Source of the DNA: an uncultured Saprospiraceae bacterium | GTDB taxonomy: Bacteria; Bacteroidota; Bacteroidia; Chitinophagales; Saprospiraceae | NCBI GenBank assembly: GCA_938003955.1 | Contig: CALKXE010000208.1 | Coordinates: forward strand, 1-32,977 | Length of the DNA stretch: 32,977 nucleotides | Direction of reading: 5' to 3' | Shown: positions 1 to 8,735 of the stretch, piece by piece | How the letters are laid out: every line of letters starts with the position of its first letter | Numbering within the stretch: the first letter of the stretch is position 1 | Position numbers and translations under genes: made by a program | The notes under the pieces: model-generated | Databases searched by the model: none | Seen by the model: the letters and a program-made list of their open reading frames with translations, nothing else | Told to the model about the DNA's origin: nothing

Positions 1-935
1 ATATCCTTGAGACCATTAACGAGGACTGTGGCAGTATGTAAGTGGACATCAAGATATCTTTTTCCTGCTTTTGATTCCTTCGCTCCTTCATTGTACATAA
101 GATGTACGAGGTCGTATATTTCTTGTTGTTCGCTAGTGAAAGAACCAGACGCAGGTGTAGTTCTCGTTATATCACCACAATATCCACTGGCTACCTCAAT
201 TCCACCATCAACCAATACCACATCGCCAGCCTCTATCTTATTGCCATGATAGTGATTATGAAGCGTCTGACCATTCTTCGTCAGGATTGGAGGGAAAGAC
301 CACCTGGCATTATGATCATGCGCGTATTTTGCAGCTATAGCTACCAATTCATATTCGTAAAGTCCTGGCTTGATATGCTTGATAACTTCCGCGTGCATAC
401 CTTTACTTAAGGTGACGGCTTTTTGTAATTCATTGATTTCTTCTTCCGTCTTTATTGATCGCTGGCTGTTTACAGCTTTGATCAGTTTTACAGAATGACT
501 CAATTGGTTTTTATCCAACAAAGCTCTCAGTGTCAATTCTTGACTTGCTCTGTAAGTTGGGAGGTGATGAATTTCTGATCTTAGATGTTTCTTCAGATCC
601 GCATATGGGTATACTTCTGTGATACCTATTTTGGCACCGAGGTCTTTCATTGATTCTTGAGGGCCGGTCCATACGACCATATCTATCGATACATCATCCG
701 CAAATAGCTTCGATGTGCCTTCATCTGCATCCATAAGAATTGCAATGTCAGGTACACTCAATGCTCCATAGTAGAGTAGAGTGCTATCCTGTCTATATGG
801 ATTCAGATTGTCAGCAAAATTAATAGAAGACTCGTCATTCGCGATAAGTAGAACTTGACCACTGCCCATTTTTTTGATTAGTGTATTTCTTCTGTCGATA
901 TATGTCTGTGCCGAAAACGGAATATGTATTGCCAT
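1..935 (-). CDS. pepP: Xaa-Pro aminopeptidase (aminopeptidase P), 3' end cut by window edge
   Basis: A reading frame starts at the ATG at 935 and runs leftwards off the window; 311 codons are visible with no stop. It encodes an M24B metallopeptidase that removes N-terminal residues preceding proline. Residues 1 to about 130 fit the aminopeptidase P N-terminal domain. The pita-bread catalytic domain begins near residue 165 with the stretch NELQKAVTLSKGMHAEVIK. Two dinuclear-metal aspartates are visible: D243 in VDGG and D255 in GDITRT. They lie 12 residues apart, against 11 in E. coli PepP as I recall it. The later His and Glu ligands lie beyond the window. There is no signal peptide, so the enzyme is cytoplasmic. 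The assignment is from motif recognition and is strong; the symbol is by family. Confidence 0.9.
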   Translation of the reverse strand, partial: MAIHIPFSAQTYIDRRNTLIKKMGSGQVLLIANDESSINFADNLNPYRQDSTLLYYGALSVPDIAILMDADEGTSKLFADDVSIDMVVWTGPQESMKDLGAKIGITEVYPYADLKKHLRSEIHHLPTYRASQELTLRALLDKNQLSHSVKLIKAVNSQRSIKTEEEINELQKAVTLSKGMHAEVIKHIKPGLYEYELVAIAAKYAHDHNARWSFPPILTKNGQTLHNHYHGNKIEAGDVVLVDGGIEVASGYCGDITRTTPASGSFTSEQQEIYDLVHLMYNEGAKESKAGKRYLDVHLHTATVLVNGLKD

Positions 936-1006
936 TGCTTGTGCTTTTATGATTTTACAAAGAAAAGAAACTAATGCTGATTACTATCGATTATAACACT
1001 TATAAA

Positions 1007-1068
1007 AATCTCTCTTTCGATTTCTAACGGAGTTATATCATTTTTGTTAGCGATAAGAAATAGAGATT
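1007..1068 (-). terminator. Imperfect hairpin, likely terminator of the choice-of-anchor B gene
   Basis: The arms 1007-1028 and 1046-1068 pair imperfectly: AATCTCT with AGAGATT, TTTC with GAAA, and CTAAC with GTTAG. On the minus strand the hairpin is followed by a T-rich stretch (complement of 1001-1008). It lies just past the stop codon of the gene at 1075-2685. The stem is interrupted, so the assignment is moderate. Confidence 0.5.
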
Positions 1069-1074
1069 AGAGAA

Positions 1075-2685
1075 CTAGTTCTTGATAAAAGATACTGTTT
1101 TAGAATAGCCTTCCTCTGTATGCAACCTTGTTAGATATTTACCAGTTGCAAATGAGGTAATATCAATTTGTTGCTTTGTATTCTTTATATTCTGACTTAA
1201 AACGATTTCACCAAGATAGTTATAGATTTCTATTGTCAGAGTTGTGAAATTATCAGATGGGATATCAATTGTGATTCTATCCGAAGCTGGATTTGGAGAA
1301 ATCGAATATGCAATATCTATTACTTCATGGACACTTACTACGGATGTAAGTTCTACATCCAATATGTAAACTTCACCACTTTCGAAGATAGCTGTAGTTG
1401 TCAATGTATCATAGGATTCTTTTGCAAATTGAACTTCGAATTCGCCTTCCAGTGCATGGCCAGAAGAGTAGAAACCTACGGTATTTGTAGTTGCGTCTAC
1501 AAATTCACCAGAAATAACTTTAATATCTACATTTGGTATTTCCATACCGTTGGCGGCACTTTTTACCGTTCCTTCTATATATGACGCTCTTTGGAAGCCT
1601 TGATCTCCATTATTATCGATTGGTCTAAAAACGAATAAACCATTCCATCTATCACTGCCAAGAATTAGACCTGAAGGTAGATAAGGATATGCTCCCCATA
1701 ATCCACCGCTTCCAGACTCTATTTCTAATTCTGTGTCATACGCAGCAACCTTTATTAGGTTATTAGGATCATTAGCATCAATAATCACAAGCCCATCAGT
1801 ATTCCAGCTCGTGACAAGAAATCCACTGTCGTAATGCACATTGTGTGGGATTAGTCCAGTGTTTTTAGTCTCAAATGGCTGAAATCGATCTAGAAAAGTA
1901 ATATTACTTGGGTCCGAAACATCATATGATTCTACCCATGCATCGGGTCTTTCATCAGTAGTGAATAGTGTGTTTTCATCATCGGAAAGCCAAGCGTTAT
2001 GAGAGAAATTCATAATTGTCGCTTCTTGGCCGAGTAGTATTGGTGAAGTCTTATCACTAATATCATAGATAGAGAATACACCACTATTAATTTCGGAAGC
2101 ATACATTTTATCATTTTTTACGAATACATCATGGGCATAATCGAAGTTTTGAATTCCAATATAAGTGGGCGATTTCTTATCTGTTTTTAGATCAAATATT
2201 AGAACACCACCTTTGGCGATATTACTGCCTGCTAAATAACATAACCCATCTTCGTCATCTATAAAGATATTGTGAATCGTATTTAGTGTGTCAGAGGTAA
2301 GTCCAAATTCAATAACAGGACGAAAATTAGTAGCTGTTATACTATCAGGGGCTAAAGACATATCAATTATTAGGATTCCCTCTTTTTCCCTTTCAGCTGA
2401 TACATATATATGATCTTCGTAACTTTTGATATCTCTCCATATGCTAGATGGGCCATCAAAAGATTTTAAGAAAACTGGATTTTCTGGATCTTCTAGAGAC
2501 CAAATTGATGTCCTTGTTAGTGAGCCCATAATAGCATATTCTACACCGGAACTGTCTACATAGCCCCAGACATCATTAGCCCGTTCATCATGAGAGATAT
2601 TAGCAACAACTTCAAGATTGAAATTTTCTTGTGCATTGGTTTTTACAATCACGAAAAGAAGAAAGAGGATGTATATATGTTTCAT
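1075..2685 (-). CDS. Choice-of-anchor B family protein with T9SS type A sorting domain
   Basis: A 536-residue exported protein. Residues 1-18 form a signal peptide ending TNA before QENF. Residues about 20-355 are a choice-of-anchor B / LVIVD-repeat beta-propeller-like region, with repeated motifs such as WSLEDPENP, LIIDMS, VYDVSD-type strands and HNAW. A carboxypeptidase-regulatory-like beta sandwich follows at about 367-445 (IEGTV...IPNVDIKVIS). The last ~80 residues are a Por-type T9SS sorting domain (SISPNPASDRITID, ending TVSFIKN). T9SS export to the surface or medium is therefore inferred. The biochemical function of the family is unknown. The gene is a tandem paralogue of the longer gene upstream on the same strand but lacks that gene's second regulatory domain and extra beta domain. 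A terminator hairpin between the two suggests separate transcription. Confidence 0.88.
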   Translation of the reverse strand: MKHIYILFLLFVIVKTNAQENFNLEVVANISHDERANDVWGYVDSSGVEYAIMGSLTRTSIWSLEDPENPVFLKSFDGPSSIWRDIKSYEDHIYVSAEREKEGILIIDMSLAPDSITATNFRPVIEFGLTSDTLNTIHNIFIDDEDGLCYLAGSNIAKGGVLIFDLKTDKKSPTYIGIQNFDYAHDVFVKNDKMYASEINSGVFSIYDISDKTSPILLGQEATIMNFSHNAWLSDDENTLFTTDERPDAWVESYDVSDPSNITFLDRFQPFETKNTGLIPHNVHYDSGFLVTSWNTDGLVIIDANDPNNLIKVAAYDTELEIESGSGGLWGAYPYLPSGLILGSDRWNGLFVFRPIDNNGDQGFQRASYIEGTVKSAANGMEIPNVDIKVISGEFVDATTNTVGFYSSGHALEGEFEVQFAKESYDTLTTTAIFESGEVYILDVELTSVVSVHEVIDIAYSISPNPASDRITIDIPSDNFTTLTIEIYNYLGEIVLSQNIKNTKQQIDITSFATGKYLTRLHTEEGYSKTVSFIKN

Positions 2686-2741
2686 AACTATAATTTGAAG
2701 TTATTTTATAAAAACAAGGTAGATCGTGTAAAAATAAAAAA

Positions 2742-2769
2742 CGGCAACATCTAATTAAAGGTGTTGCCG
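2742..2769 (-). terminator. Rho-independent terminator
   Basis: An 11-bp stem (2742-2752 with 2759-2769, including one G-T pair) contains CGGCAACA/TGTTGCCG and closes a 6-nt AT loop. On the minus strand it is followed by TTTTTTATTTT (complement of 2731-2741). It ends the transcript of the 803-aa gene upstream, and so separates the two paralogues. Confidence 0.85.
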
Positions 2770-2796
2770 ATTTAAGTATTAATCTTCAGCAGATTA

Positions 2797-5208
2797 TTAG
2801 TTTTTCACTATTCTAATCGTTTCTGATTGTTTGTCTGTTCCCACTACTTGGATATTGTATACACCAGTAGGAAGACTTTGTATGTTAAACCTTTCTGTAG
2901 TTGACGATACATGTTTAGTCATGCTTACTTTTCCTGTATTGTCAGTTACGATCATTATATTATTACCATCTAGTAGTTTTCCAGAATTTAGGTAAATGTA
3001 ATCTGACGTTGGATTAGGAAATATAGCAAGTCCAAGGTTTTCAATCTCTAAATCTCCTGTATTCGTAGTCATATAACCGAAAGCATTGAATGCATCAACA
3101 CCAGCTTCTGTTACATGCCCTGGTTCATCATCGCTAGCAGTTATTACTATCTGCATTTGATCATTAAATTCGATGTCATCACTACTCACAGTCATTTCTA
3201 TCAAGTCTGACCATTCGCCATTAGATTCAGATAGCGTAGATACAGTAAATGATGTAATGCCGTTTGTGATTTCTACTACGACCTCATCGTTGGGTGCATT
3301 ATCATTTTCGAGATTGATAAACCATAAGTGATATGAGATATCTATTCTATTGATATCTCCAGAAAAATCCATCATCGGAGATGTAAGAACAGTAGATCCA
3401 TTATCTATATCATTTCCAAAGTAAGACTCTCCTGTTGATCCTGTCACATAGTATTTAGTTCCTATGTCAGTCGCAATGTCTAAATCACTTTGAGTAACTA
3501 CACCTTCAAATTCGAATCTATTTGGTACAGCTAGATCCCATTGACCAGTAGTAGCGTTGCCACTCACTGTCCAACCTAGGTCAGCAAAGAAATCATCCTG
3601 ATATCCTAATTCTAATTCTGTATTATATACCGCTTCATTTTCAGCGATTACATCTTGTGTCGTCCCTAAATATCCCCATTTAGCTACTTGTATTCCGTAT
3701 GATACTTGATTTCTAACACCTAATTCCCATACTCCATCTTCATCAGTTGTTGCTTCTAGCGTACTATTATTTGTATTGTCTAATAATACAACTTTAGCAT
3801 TTTCGATTGGCTCACCTGATGTTTTGTCGACAACAGTTCCTGATATTAAACTATTACCCATTTGAACATCAAGTATAGTGATCTCGCCACTTACTAATGT
3901 TGCTTCTGCTATTACACTCTCATAGGTTGGATGGCTAAACATTACTTCGAACGTTCCAGGTACAGCAACTCCAGTTTTATAATCTCCCATTACACTAGAA
4001 GATTTTTGGTTTTCTTGTGTTGACATGATTACTACGTCAACGTTAGGTATTCCCGCTCCTGTGTTAGTGTCTGTGATGTCTCCTTTTAAGTAAGAAGCTC
4101 TTTGATATCCTTGTACACCATCATTAGTAGTAGGTCTGTAAACTCTCAATTTGTTACTTAATCCAGGTCCATCTGTTGCAAGAATAAGACCTGATGGTAA
4201 GAATGGGTATACTCCCCAACATCCATTAAATCCACCAGTAGAAGCTGTTTCTGAGTCGAAAGCCGCTACTTTAATCATGTTGTCCGGCTCATTTACATCA
4301 GTAATAATTACACCGTCTGTATACCAACTTGTGATTAAGAACCCATTCAAGTAATGTGTATTGTGAGGGATTACTCCTAAGTCTTGTGTTTCTATAGATT
4401 TGAATCTATCTAAAGGCTCGATCGCATCCAAATCAGATATGTCAAATGATTCAACATATGCATTTGCTCTCTCATCTGTAGTAAATATATAATTACCGTC
4501 ATCAGAGGTCCAAGCGTTATGCGTGAAGTCAAATGATGATTTTTCTCCGTTTAATAGGACCGGATTTGTTTTGTCCGATACATCGTATACATTAAACATA
4601 CCTAAGTATATCTCAGATGTATACATCCTATCATCCTGCACATATACATCATGAGAATATGAAATATCTGCAGAACCTACGTGCACTGGATTTTTTTTAT
4701 CTTGATTTAAATCCAAAATCAGAATTCCACCGACTGAATTATTACAACCAGATAGGTAGCAAAATCCCTGTTCTGTATCAATATATAGATTGTGGCACTT
4801 CTCCAATGATTCTGCTACGCCACTTACGGTAAGGTCTGGTTTCCAGTAGCTTGATGTAATAATATCTGGAGCATTAGACATATCAATGATCAAAAGTCCA
4901 TTAGTTCCTTGGTCAGAAGTTACATATATATGATCTTCGAAACTTTTGATGTCTCTCCATGTACCAACCGGTCCCGGGATTGATGCTCTTTCGATTGGGT
5001 TAGCGGGATCTTCTAAAGACCAGATTTTGGTTGTAGATCTTGTTCCCATTACAGCGTATTCTACGCCTGTAGAATCAACATATCCCCATATGTCGTTTCC
5101 AGTTTCCCCATTGTCCACAGAACTTACGAGTTCCATATTGAATGTTTGCTGTCCATAGCCAGTCATAGCTATAGCCCATAAAAAAAGTACTTGTGTAAAA
5201 TTTCGCAT
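2797..5208 (-). CDS. Choice-of-anchor B family protein, long form, with T9SS type A sorting domain
   Basis: An 803-residue exported protein, start ATG at 5208. The signal peptide is about residues 1-19 (ending GYG before QQTF). The choice-of-anchor B / LVIVD domain spans about 21-375 and is colinear with the neighbouring 536-aa paralogue (shared GYVDS, GVEYA, WSLEDP, WRDIKS, HNAW, TTDER, LPSGLIL). It is followed by two carboxypeptidase-regulatory-like domains (about 382-455 and 458-540; SGTVVDKTSGEPIENAKV is typical). Next comes a ~175-residue beta-rich domain (about 541-715, W-V-S-G...TGQWDL, LTSPMMDFSG) resembling a MAM/jelly-roll type module. A type A T9SS sorting domain ends the protein (AIFPNPTSDYIYL...ETIRIVKN). 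Function is unknown; cell-surface or secreted location is inferred. Confidence 0.88.
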   Translation of the reverse strand: MRNFTQVLFLWAIAMTGYGQQTFNMELVSSVDNGETGNDIWGYVDSTGVEYAVMGTRSTTKIWSLEDPANPIERASIPGPVGTWRDIKSFEDHIYVTSDQGTNGLLIIDMSNAPDIITSSYWKPDLTVSGVAESLEKCHNLYIDTEQGFCYLSGCNNSVGGILILDLNQDKKNPVHVGSADISYSHDVYVQDDRMYTSEIYLGMFNVYDVSDKTNPVLLNGEKSSFDFTHNAWTSDDGNYIFTTDERANAYVESFDISDLDAIEPLDRFKSIETQDLGVIPHNTHYLNGFLITSWYTDGVIITDVNEPDNMIKVAAFDSETASTGGFNGCWGVYPFLPSGLILATDGPGLSNKLRVYRPTTNDGVQGYQRASYLKGDITDTNTGAGIPNVDVVIMSTQENQKSSSVMGDYKTGVAVPGTFEVMFSHPTYESVIAEATLVSGEITILDVQMGNSLISGTVVDKTSGEPIENAKVVLLDNTNNSTLEATTDEDGVWELGVRNQVSYGIQVAKWGYLGTTQDVIAENEAVYNTELELGYQDDFFADLGWTVSGNATTGQWDLAVPNRFEFEGVVTQSDLDIATDIGTKYYVTGSTGESYFGNDIDNGSTVLTSPMMDFSGDINRIDISYHLWFINLENDNAPNDEVVVEITNGITSFTVSTLSESNGEWSDLIEMTVSSDDIEFNDQMQIVITASDDEPGHVTEAGVDAFNAFGYMTTNTGDLEIENLGLAIFPNPTSDYIYLNSGKLLDGNNIMIVTDNTGKVSMTKHVSSTTERFNIQSLPTGVYNIQVVGTDKQSETIRIVKN

Positions 5209-5359
5209 TAAATTTCAGATTAATAAATTGAATAAATCACTTTGTTTGACAATTAGAAAAATTATCTAAAAGTTTGTGTATTAAATCGACTCATAAAAAT
5301 ATGGAAAATATTAGACTTAGCGTACATATATCGACCAGTCTATAAGACATATCGATGCA

Positions 5360-5785
5360 TTACTTTCTTTCTACGCGCATTGTTGTCAGTTTCGAGACAC
5401 AGATGAGCTCATTTGCTTCATTGTATATCTCAGTATTCCATACTTGAATTCGTCTTCCGATTCTTATTGGTCTTGTTGTACTATAAACATATCCTGACTT
5501 CACAGATTTGAGATGATTAGCATTTATTTCTATTCCAACAATCGTTTCCTTCGTGATATCTTCGATTATCAATACACTAGCTATGCTACCCATCGTTTCG
5601 CTGAGCGCTACTGATGCTCCGCCATGCAATAAACCCATGGGTTGCTTTGTCCTTTCATCAACAGGCATCTTCGCTTTTATATAGTCTTCACCAACCTCTA
5701 TGACTTCTATTCCAAGATGCGATCCGAGCGTATTTTTGTTAATATTATTTAATGCTTCTAGTGTAGGTTCATTTTTCCAGATCAT
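5360..5785 (-). CDS. menI: Hotdog-fold acyl-CoA thioesterase, MenI/YdiI (PaaI) type
   Basis: A 141-residue single hotdog domain of typical length. The motif LLHGGASVALSETMGSIAS contains the active-site region with H54 and the putative catalytic Glu at E63, the same position as in E. coli YdiI/MenI. The later segment VGIEINANHLKSVKSG is also near-identical in layout to YdiI. By homology it would hydrolyse 1,4-dihydroxy-2-naphthoyl-CoA in menaquinone synthesis, but YdiI-type enzymes are promiscuous and other acyl-CoAs are possible. It is cytoplasmic. No men genes sit beside it in the window, so the pathway is inferred from family alone. It diverges from the DUF1415 gene over a 44-bp gap. Confidence 0.8.
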   Translation of the reverse strand: MIWKNEPTLEALNNINKNTLGSHLGIEVIEVGEDYIKAKMPVDERTKQPMGLLHGGASVALSETMGSIASVLIIEDITKETIVGIEINANHLKSVKSGYVYSTTRPIRIGRRIQVWNTEIYNEANELICVSKLTTMRVERK

Positions 5786-5791
5786 AGAGTG

Positions 5792-5799
5792 TACTTTTG
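5792..5799 (+). promoter_or_regulatory. Possible Bacteroidota -7 box (TAnnTTTG)
   Basis: TACTTTTG lies 30 bp upstream of the DUF1415 start in the 44-bp divergent gap. It matches the Bacteroidota TAnnTTTG element. No good TTTG is present 19-21 bp upstream, so this is weak support. Confidence 0.35.
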
Positions 5800-5829
5800 T
5801 AATTTATTATTGATTATTGAAATATAGAT

Positions 5830-6402
5830 ATGGCAGACTCCAATGAATACTTGGATATAACAAAACAGTGGATAGAAAGATTAGTAATTGGACTTAATTT
5901 ATGCCCTTTTGCCAAACATTCTTTTGATAATGGTTTGATTCACTACGAATTATCAGAGTCAGATGGCTTCAAGCCGATGATGGAGGAATTGGTTGTTCTG
6001 ATAGAAAAGCTTAATAGTGTAGAAAATGATGAGATTTCTAATGCATTTATTGTCTATTCTTCTGATGTGTCCTTCGAATTTATGTTGGATTTAGAATATT
6101 CGTTTTTAGGGTTGTTGGAGGAAGCGGGGCTGGATACGAAGTACCAAACAGTTATTTTTCATCCTCAATTTAGGTATGAAGGCGAAGAAATAAACTCACA
6201 TGGGAATTTTACAAATCGGTCTCCACATCCTATGATTCATATATTGAGAGCGGAAGAAGTATCAGAAGCAATAGCAATGGCCATAAATGTGGATCTTATT
6301 CCAGTAAATAATGCAGCTAAATTAGATAGATTAGCGTTAAGGAAGATATCTGAAGTATTTGAAGAGGGATTTGAAGAACGAGTAGCTTTAGCGCTTAAAT
6401 AA
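5830..6402 (+). CDS. DUF1415 family protein
   Basis: A 190-residue cytoplasmic protein of unknown function. Family hallmarks seen are the N-terminal WIERLVIGLNLCPFAK (residues 14-29) and the central FHPQFRYEG...N-T-NRSPHPMIHILR block (about 110-140). The conserved Cys-Pro and His/Asn positions suggest a metal or catalytic role, but none is established to my knowledge. It ends 10 bp before the patatin/Omp85 gene, so the two are probably cotranscribed. Confidence 0.85.
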   Translation: MADSNEYLDITKQWIERLVIGLNLCPFAKHSFDNGLIHYELSESDGFKPMMEELVVLIEKLNSVENDEISNAFIVYSSDVSFEFMLDLEYSFLGLLEEAGLDTKYQTVIFHPQFRYEGEEINSHGNFTNRSPHPMIHILRAEEVSEAIAMAINVDLIPVNNAAKLDRLALRKISEVFEEGFEERVALALK

Positions 6403-6412
6403 TTGTTTATAA

Positions 6413-8683
6413 ATGAAAATGATATCCTATTTCTTGTTGTTTTGTACGTGTATTCTATACACACAAGAAGCTGTAAGCCAGAATAGAGATTTTTATTTCG
6501 CACAAAGGGAATATGTTTCCAAACCAAAGATCGGGCTCGCACTTAGTGGAGGTGCCGCACATGGATTAGCACATATTGGTGTTATCCAATATCTAGATGA
6601 GTTAGGCATTAACATAGATTATGTAACTGGCACGAGTATGGGTGCCGTAATAGGTGCCTTGCATGCTATGGGTTATAATGGGAAACAGCTAGAAGTAATC
6701 GCTGCGGATATTAATTGGGATGCTATCATCAACAATAATATTCAATACGAAGGTGTATCTCCTGTTGAGAAATTTCATCATGATAAATATCCACTAAATT
6801 TCGATATAAGTGATAGCAGAATATTACTCCCTCAGGGAATATTAAATACAAACAGGTTAGAGTTGGTGCTTGCTAGATTGTTTTCGCCTACGATAGGGAT
6901 TAAGGATTTTAGTAATCTTCCTAGGCCGTTTAAGTGTTTTGGAGTTGATATAGAAAGAGGGGAAGTGGTTTCTATGGAAGATGGAAAGTTAACGGATGCA
7001 TTAAGGGCTTCGATGGCTATACCTTCTGTTTTTTCTCCATATAAGTATCAAGGCAAATGGATAGTAGATGGCGGATTAATGAGGAACTTTCCTGTTATTG
7101 AAAATTATAATATGGGATCCGATATAGTTCTGGGTTCCTATGTGGGAAGAGAGAAAGCCGACATTACTGAGTTAGATGATCTGATAGATATTCTATCTGA
7201 ATCGGCATTTATGATGAGTATGCAGGATTCTAAAATGCAAAAAGATAAAACTGATATACTGTTTTGTGCGAATGTGAAAGAAGAGGGGGTATTTGATTTT
7301 AATGCGTATAAGAACCTGATAGCAGAGGGGTATAGATCTGCTAAAGACCATCATGGTCAGCTCATGGAATTGTTAGGTATTCTAAATAAGTTTCCGAGTG
7401 AGCAAGAAATAGAACCACTAGAAATCCCTAAGTACCTCTATATAGATAGTATCAAGACAAGTAATCTACCGATTGCGGATCAAAAATTTGTGATTGATAA
7501 ATTTGGTTTTGAATCCCGATCACATATGACTTATAGGATGATCGAAGAAGGAATATCTAGAGTTAGTTCAACGCTAAATTTTGAATCGATTAAATATGAG
7601 ATAATTGAAAATGGTGAAAAAAACATACTCCTAATTCAAGCTAAGCCTAGACAATATCGTAAGCTTGGGATTAATGTGAATCATTTTTCCAATACAAATT
7701 CTTCATTAATTCTGTCAGGAGAAGCCAGGAATCTATTTTTTCGTTTATCTAATTTGCGAGCGACAATAAGATTATCCGATAACCCAGGAGCAGCTGGCGA
7801 ATATTATCTCAGAGGAGGAATAACCAGTAAGAACTGGCTAGTAGGCATAAGAGCAAGCGTTGAGAAGACGGGGCTGAAGTTTTTTTCTAGAGAATTACAG
7901 AAAAAAACTGGAATCCAATGGGAAGGACACATCATACCATATATCGCCTATGAATTTAGTAATAGTTTTATATTGACTGGGTCTGTAAATTTTAGAAGGT
8001 TTGATTTTTTAAATCAGATTAGGCTAGCGCTAGATCTGAGACAAATAGTAAATCGGAGCACTAGATTTGGAGTAGAGCTTAATTACGATAACCGCGATGA
8101 CAGGGTGTTGCCAAGAAATGGCTCTAATTATTTCTTTAGTTTTGGTTATGGTACATCTGCAGATGATAATATCAAATATACTACTCAGAGTGCCTCGGAA
8201 GTTCTTAGTTTCCCAGTATCGAAAAATTATTTTGATGTCGAAGTTTACGCTTCCAAAACACTCCCTTTAAGATCTAAATTATGGTGGACAACTACTTTTG
8301 ATGGTTATTTTAAATCGAATGCATCATTACTCGATGGGTACAAAATTGGTGGAACGAGTGTGAGGACTAACCTAAGTCTTCCATTTATGGGATATGTCAA
8401 TACTGAACTTATGAGTAATACACATATATACGCAAGATCTGATCTTCGGATAGCTATCTTTGAGCAAGTTTCTATTGCAATGGTCTATAATGCTATTTAC
8501 AGTTCCAATCGAGCATTCGAATATTCTGATTCAGATCACGAGACTTCATATTTTGCATATGGAGCAGGAATAGAGATAGGTATAAAGTCACCCTTAGGAC
8601 CAATTTTATTTGATTTAGGGTTTAACAGCGAAGCTCAGCGTGTCAAGGGAGAAGTTAGTGTTGGTTGGAGACACTTTCTATAG
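6413..8683 (+). CDS. Patatin-like phospholipase with Omp85-type barrel (type Vd-like)
   Basis: A 756-residue protein with a signal peptide (about residues 1-22, ending AVSQ). A patatin domain spans about 38-320: oxyanion loop GGAAHG at 46-51, nucleophile S75 in GTSMG, and catalytic D219 in DGG. This is the intact Ser-Asp dyad of lipid acyl hydrolases. Residues about 343-425 look like a single POTRA domain. The rest (about 426-756) is an amphipathic beta-strand region of Omp85/surface-antigen type ending in WRHFL. The order patatin-POTRA-barrel is that of PlpD-type (T5d) autotransporters, so the protein is probably outer-membrane anchored with the lipase domain exported. A second ATG sits at codon 3. 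A hairpin terminator follows. Confidence 0.9.
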   Translation: MKMISYFLLFCTCILYTQEAVSQNRDFYFAQREYVSKPKIGLALSGGAAHGLAHIGVIQYLDELGINIDYVTGTSMGAVIGALHAMGYNGKQLEVIAADINWDAIINNNIQYEGVSPVEKFHHDKYPLNFDISDSRILLPQGILNTNRLELVLARLFSPTIGIKDFSNLPRPFKCFGVDIERGEVVSMEDGKLTDALRASMAIPSVFSPYKYQGKWIVDGGLMRNFPVIENYNMGSDIVLGSYVGREKADITELDDLIDILSESAFMMSMQDSKMQKDKTDILFCANVKEEGVFDFNAYKNLIAEGYRSAKDHHGQLMELLGILNKFPSEQEIEPLEIPKYLYIDSIKTSNLPIADQKFVIDKFGFESRSHMTYRMIEEGISRVSSTLNFESIKYEIIENGEKNILLIQAKPRQYRKLGINVNHFSNTNSSLILSGEARNLFFRLSNLRATIRLSDNPGAAGEYYLRGGITSKNWLVGIRASVEKTGLKFFSRELQKKTGIQWEGHIIPYIAYEFSNSFILTGSVNFRRFDFLNQIRLALDLRQIVNRSTRFGVELNYDNRDDRVLPRNGSNYFFSFGYGTSADDNIKYTTQSASEVLSFPVSKNYFDVEVYASKTLPLRSKLWWTTTFDGYFKSNASLLDGYKIGGTSVRTNLSLPFMGYVNTELMSNTHIYARSDLRIAIFEQVSIAMVYNAIYSSNRAFEYSDSDHETSYFAYGAGIEIGIKSPLGPILFDLGFNSEAQRVKGEVSVGWRHFL

Positions 8684-8703
8684 CTTATAAGCCCAAGGGG
8701 CCT

Positions 8704-8724
8704 ACAATGTAGAGCATTGTTTTT
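8704..8724 (+). terminator. Probable terminator of patatin gene
   Basis: The 6-bp stem ACAATG/CATTGT (8704-8709, 8715-8720) with a 5-nt loop is followed by TTTT. A GCCC-AAG-GGGC mini-hairpin lies just before it. It is in the 52-bp gap between convergent genes. Confidence 0.55.
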
Positions 8725-8735
8725 ACTCACTGTCT

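Noticed and set aside
6237..6542. Minus-strand open frame across the DUF1415/patatin junction
   Set aside because: It overlaps two well-supported genes and shows no recognisable domain.
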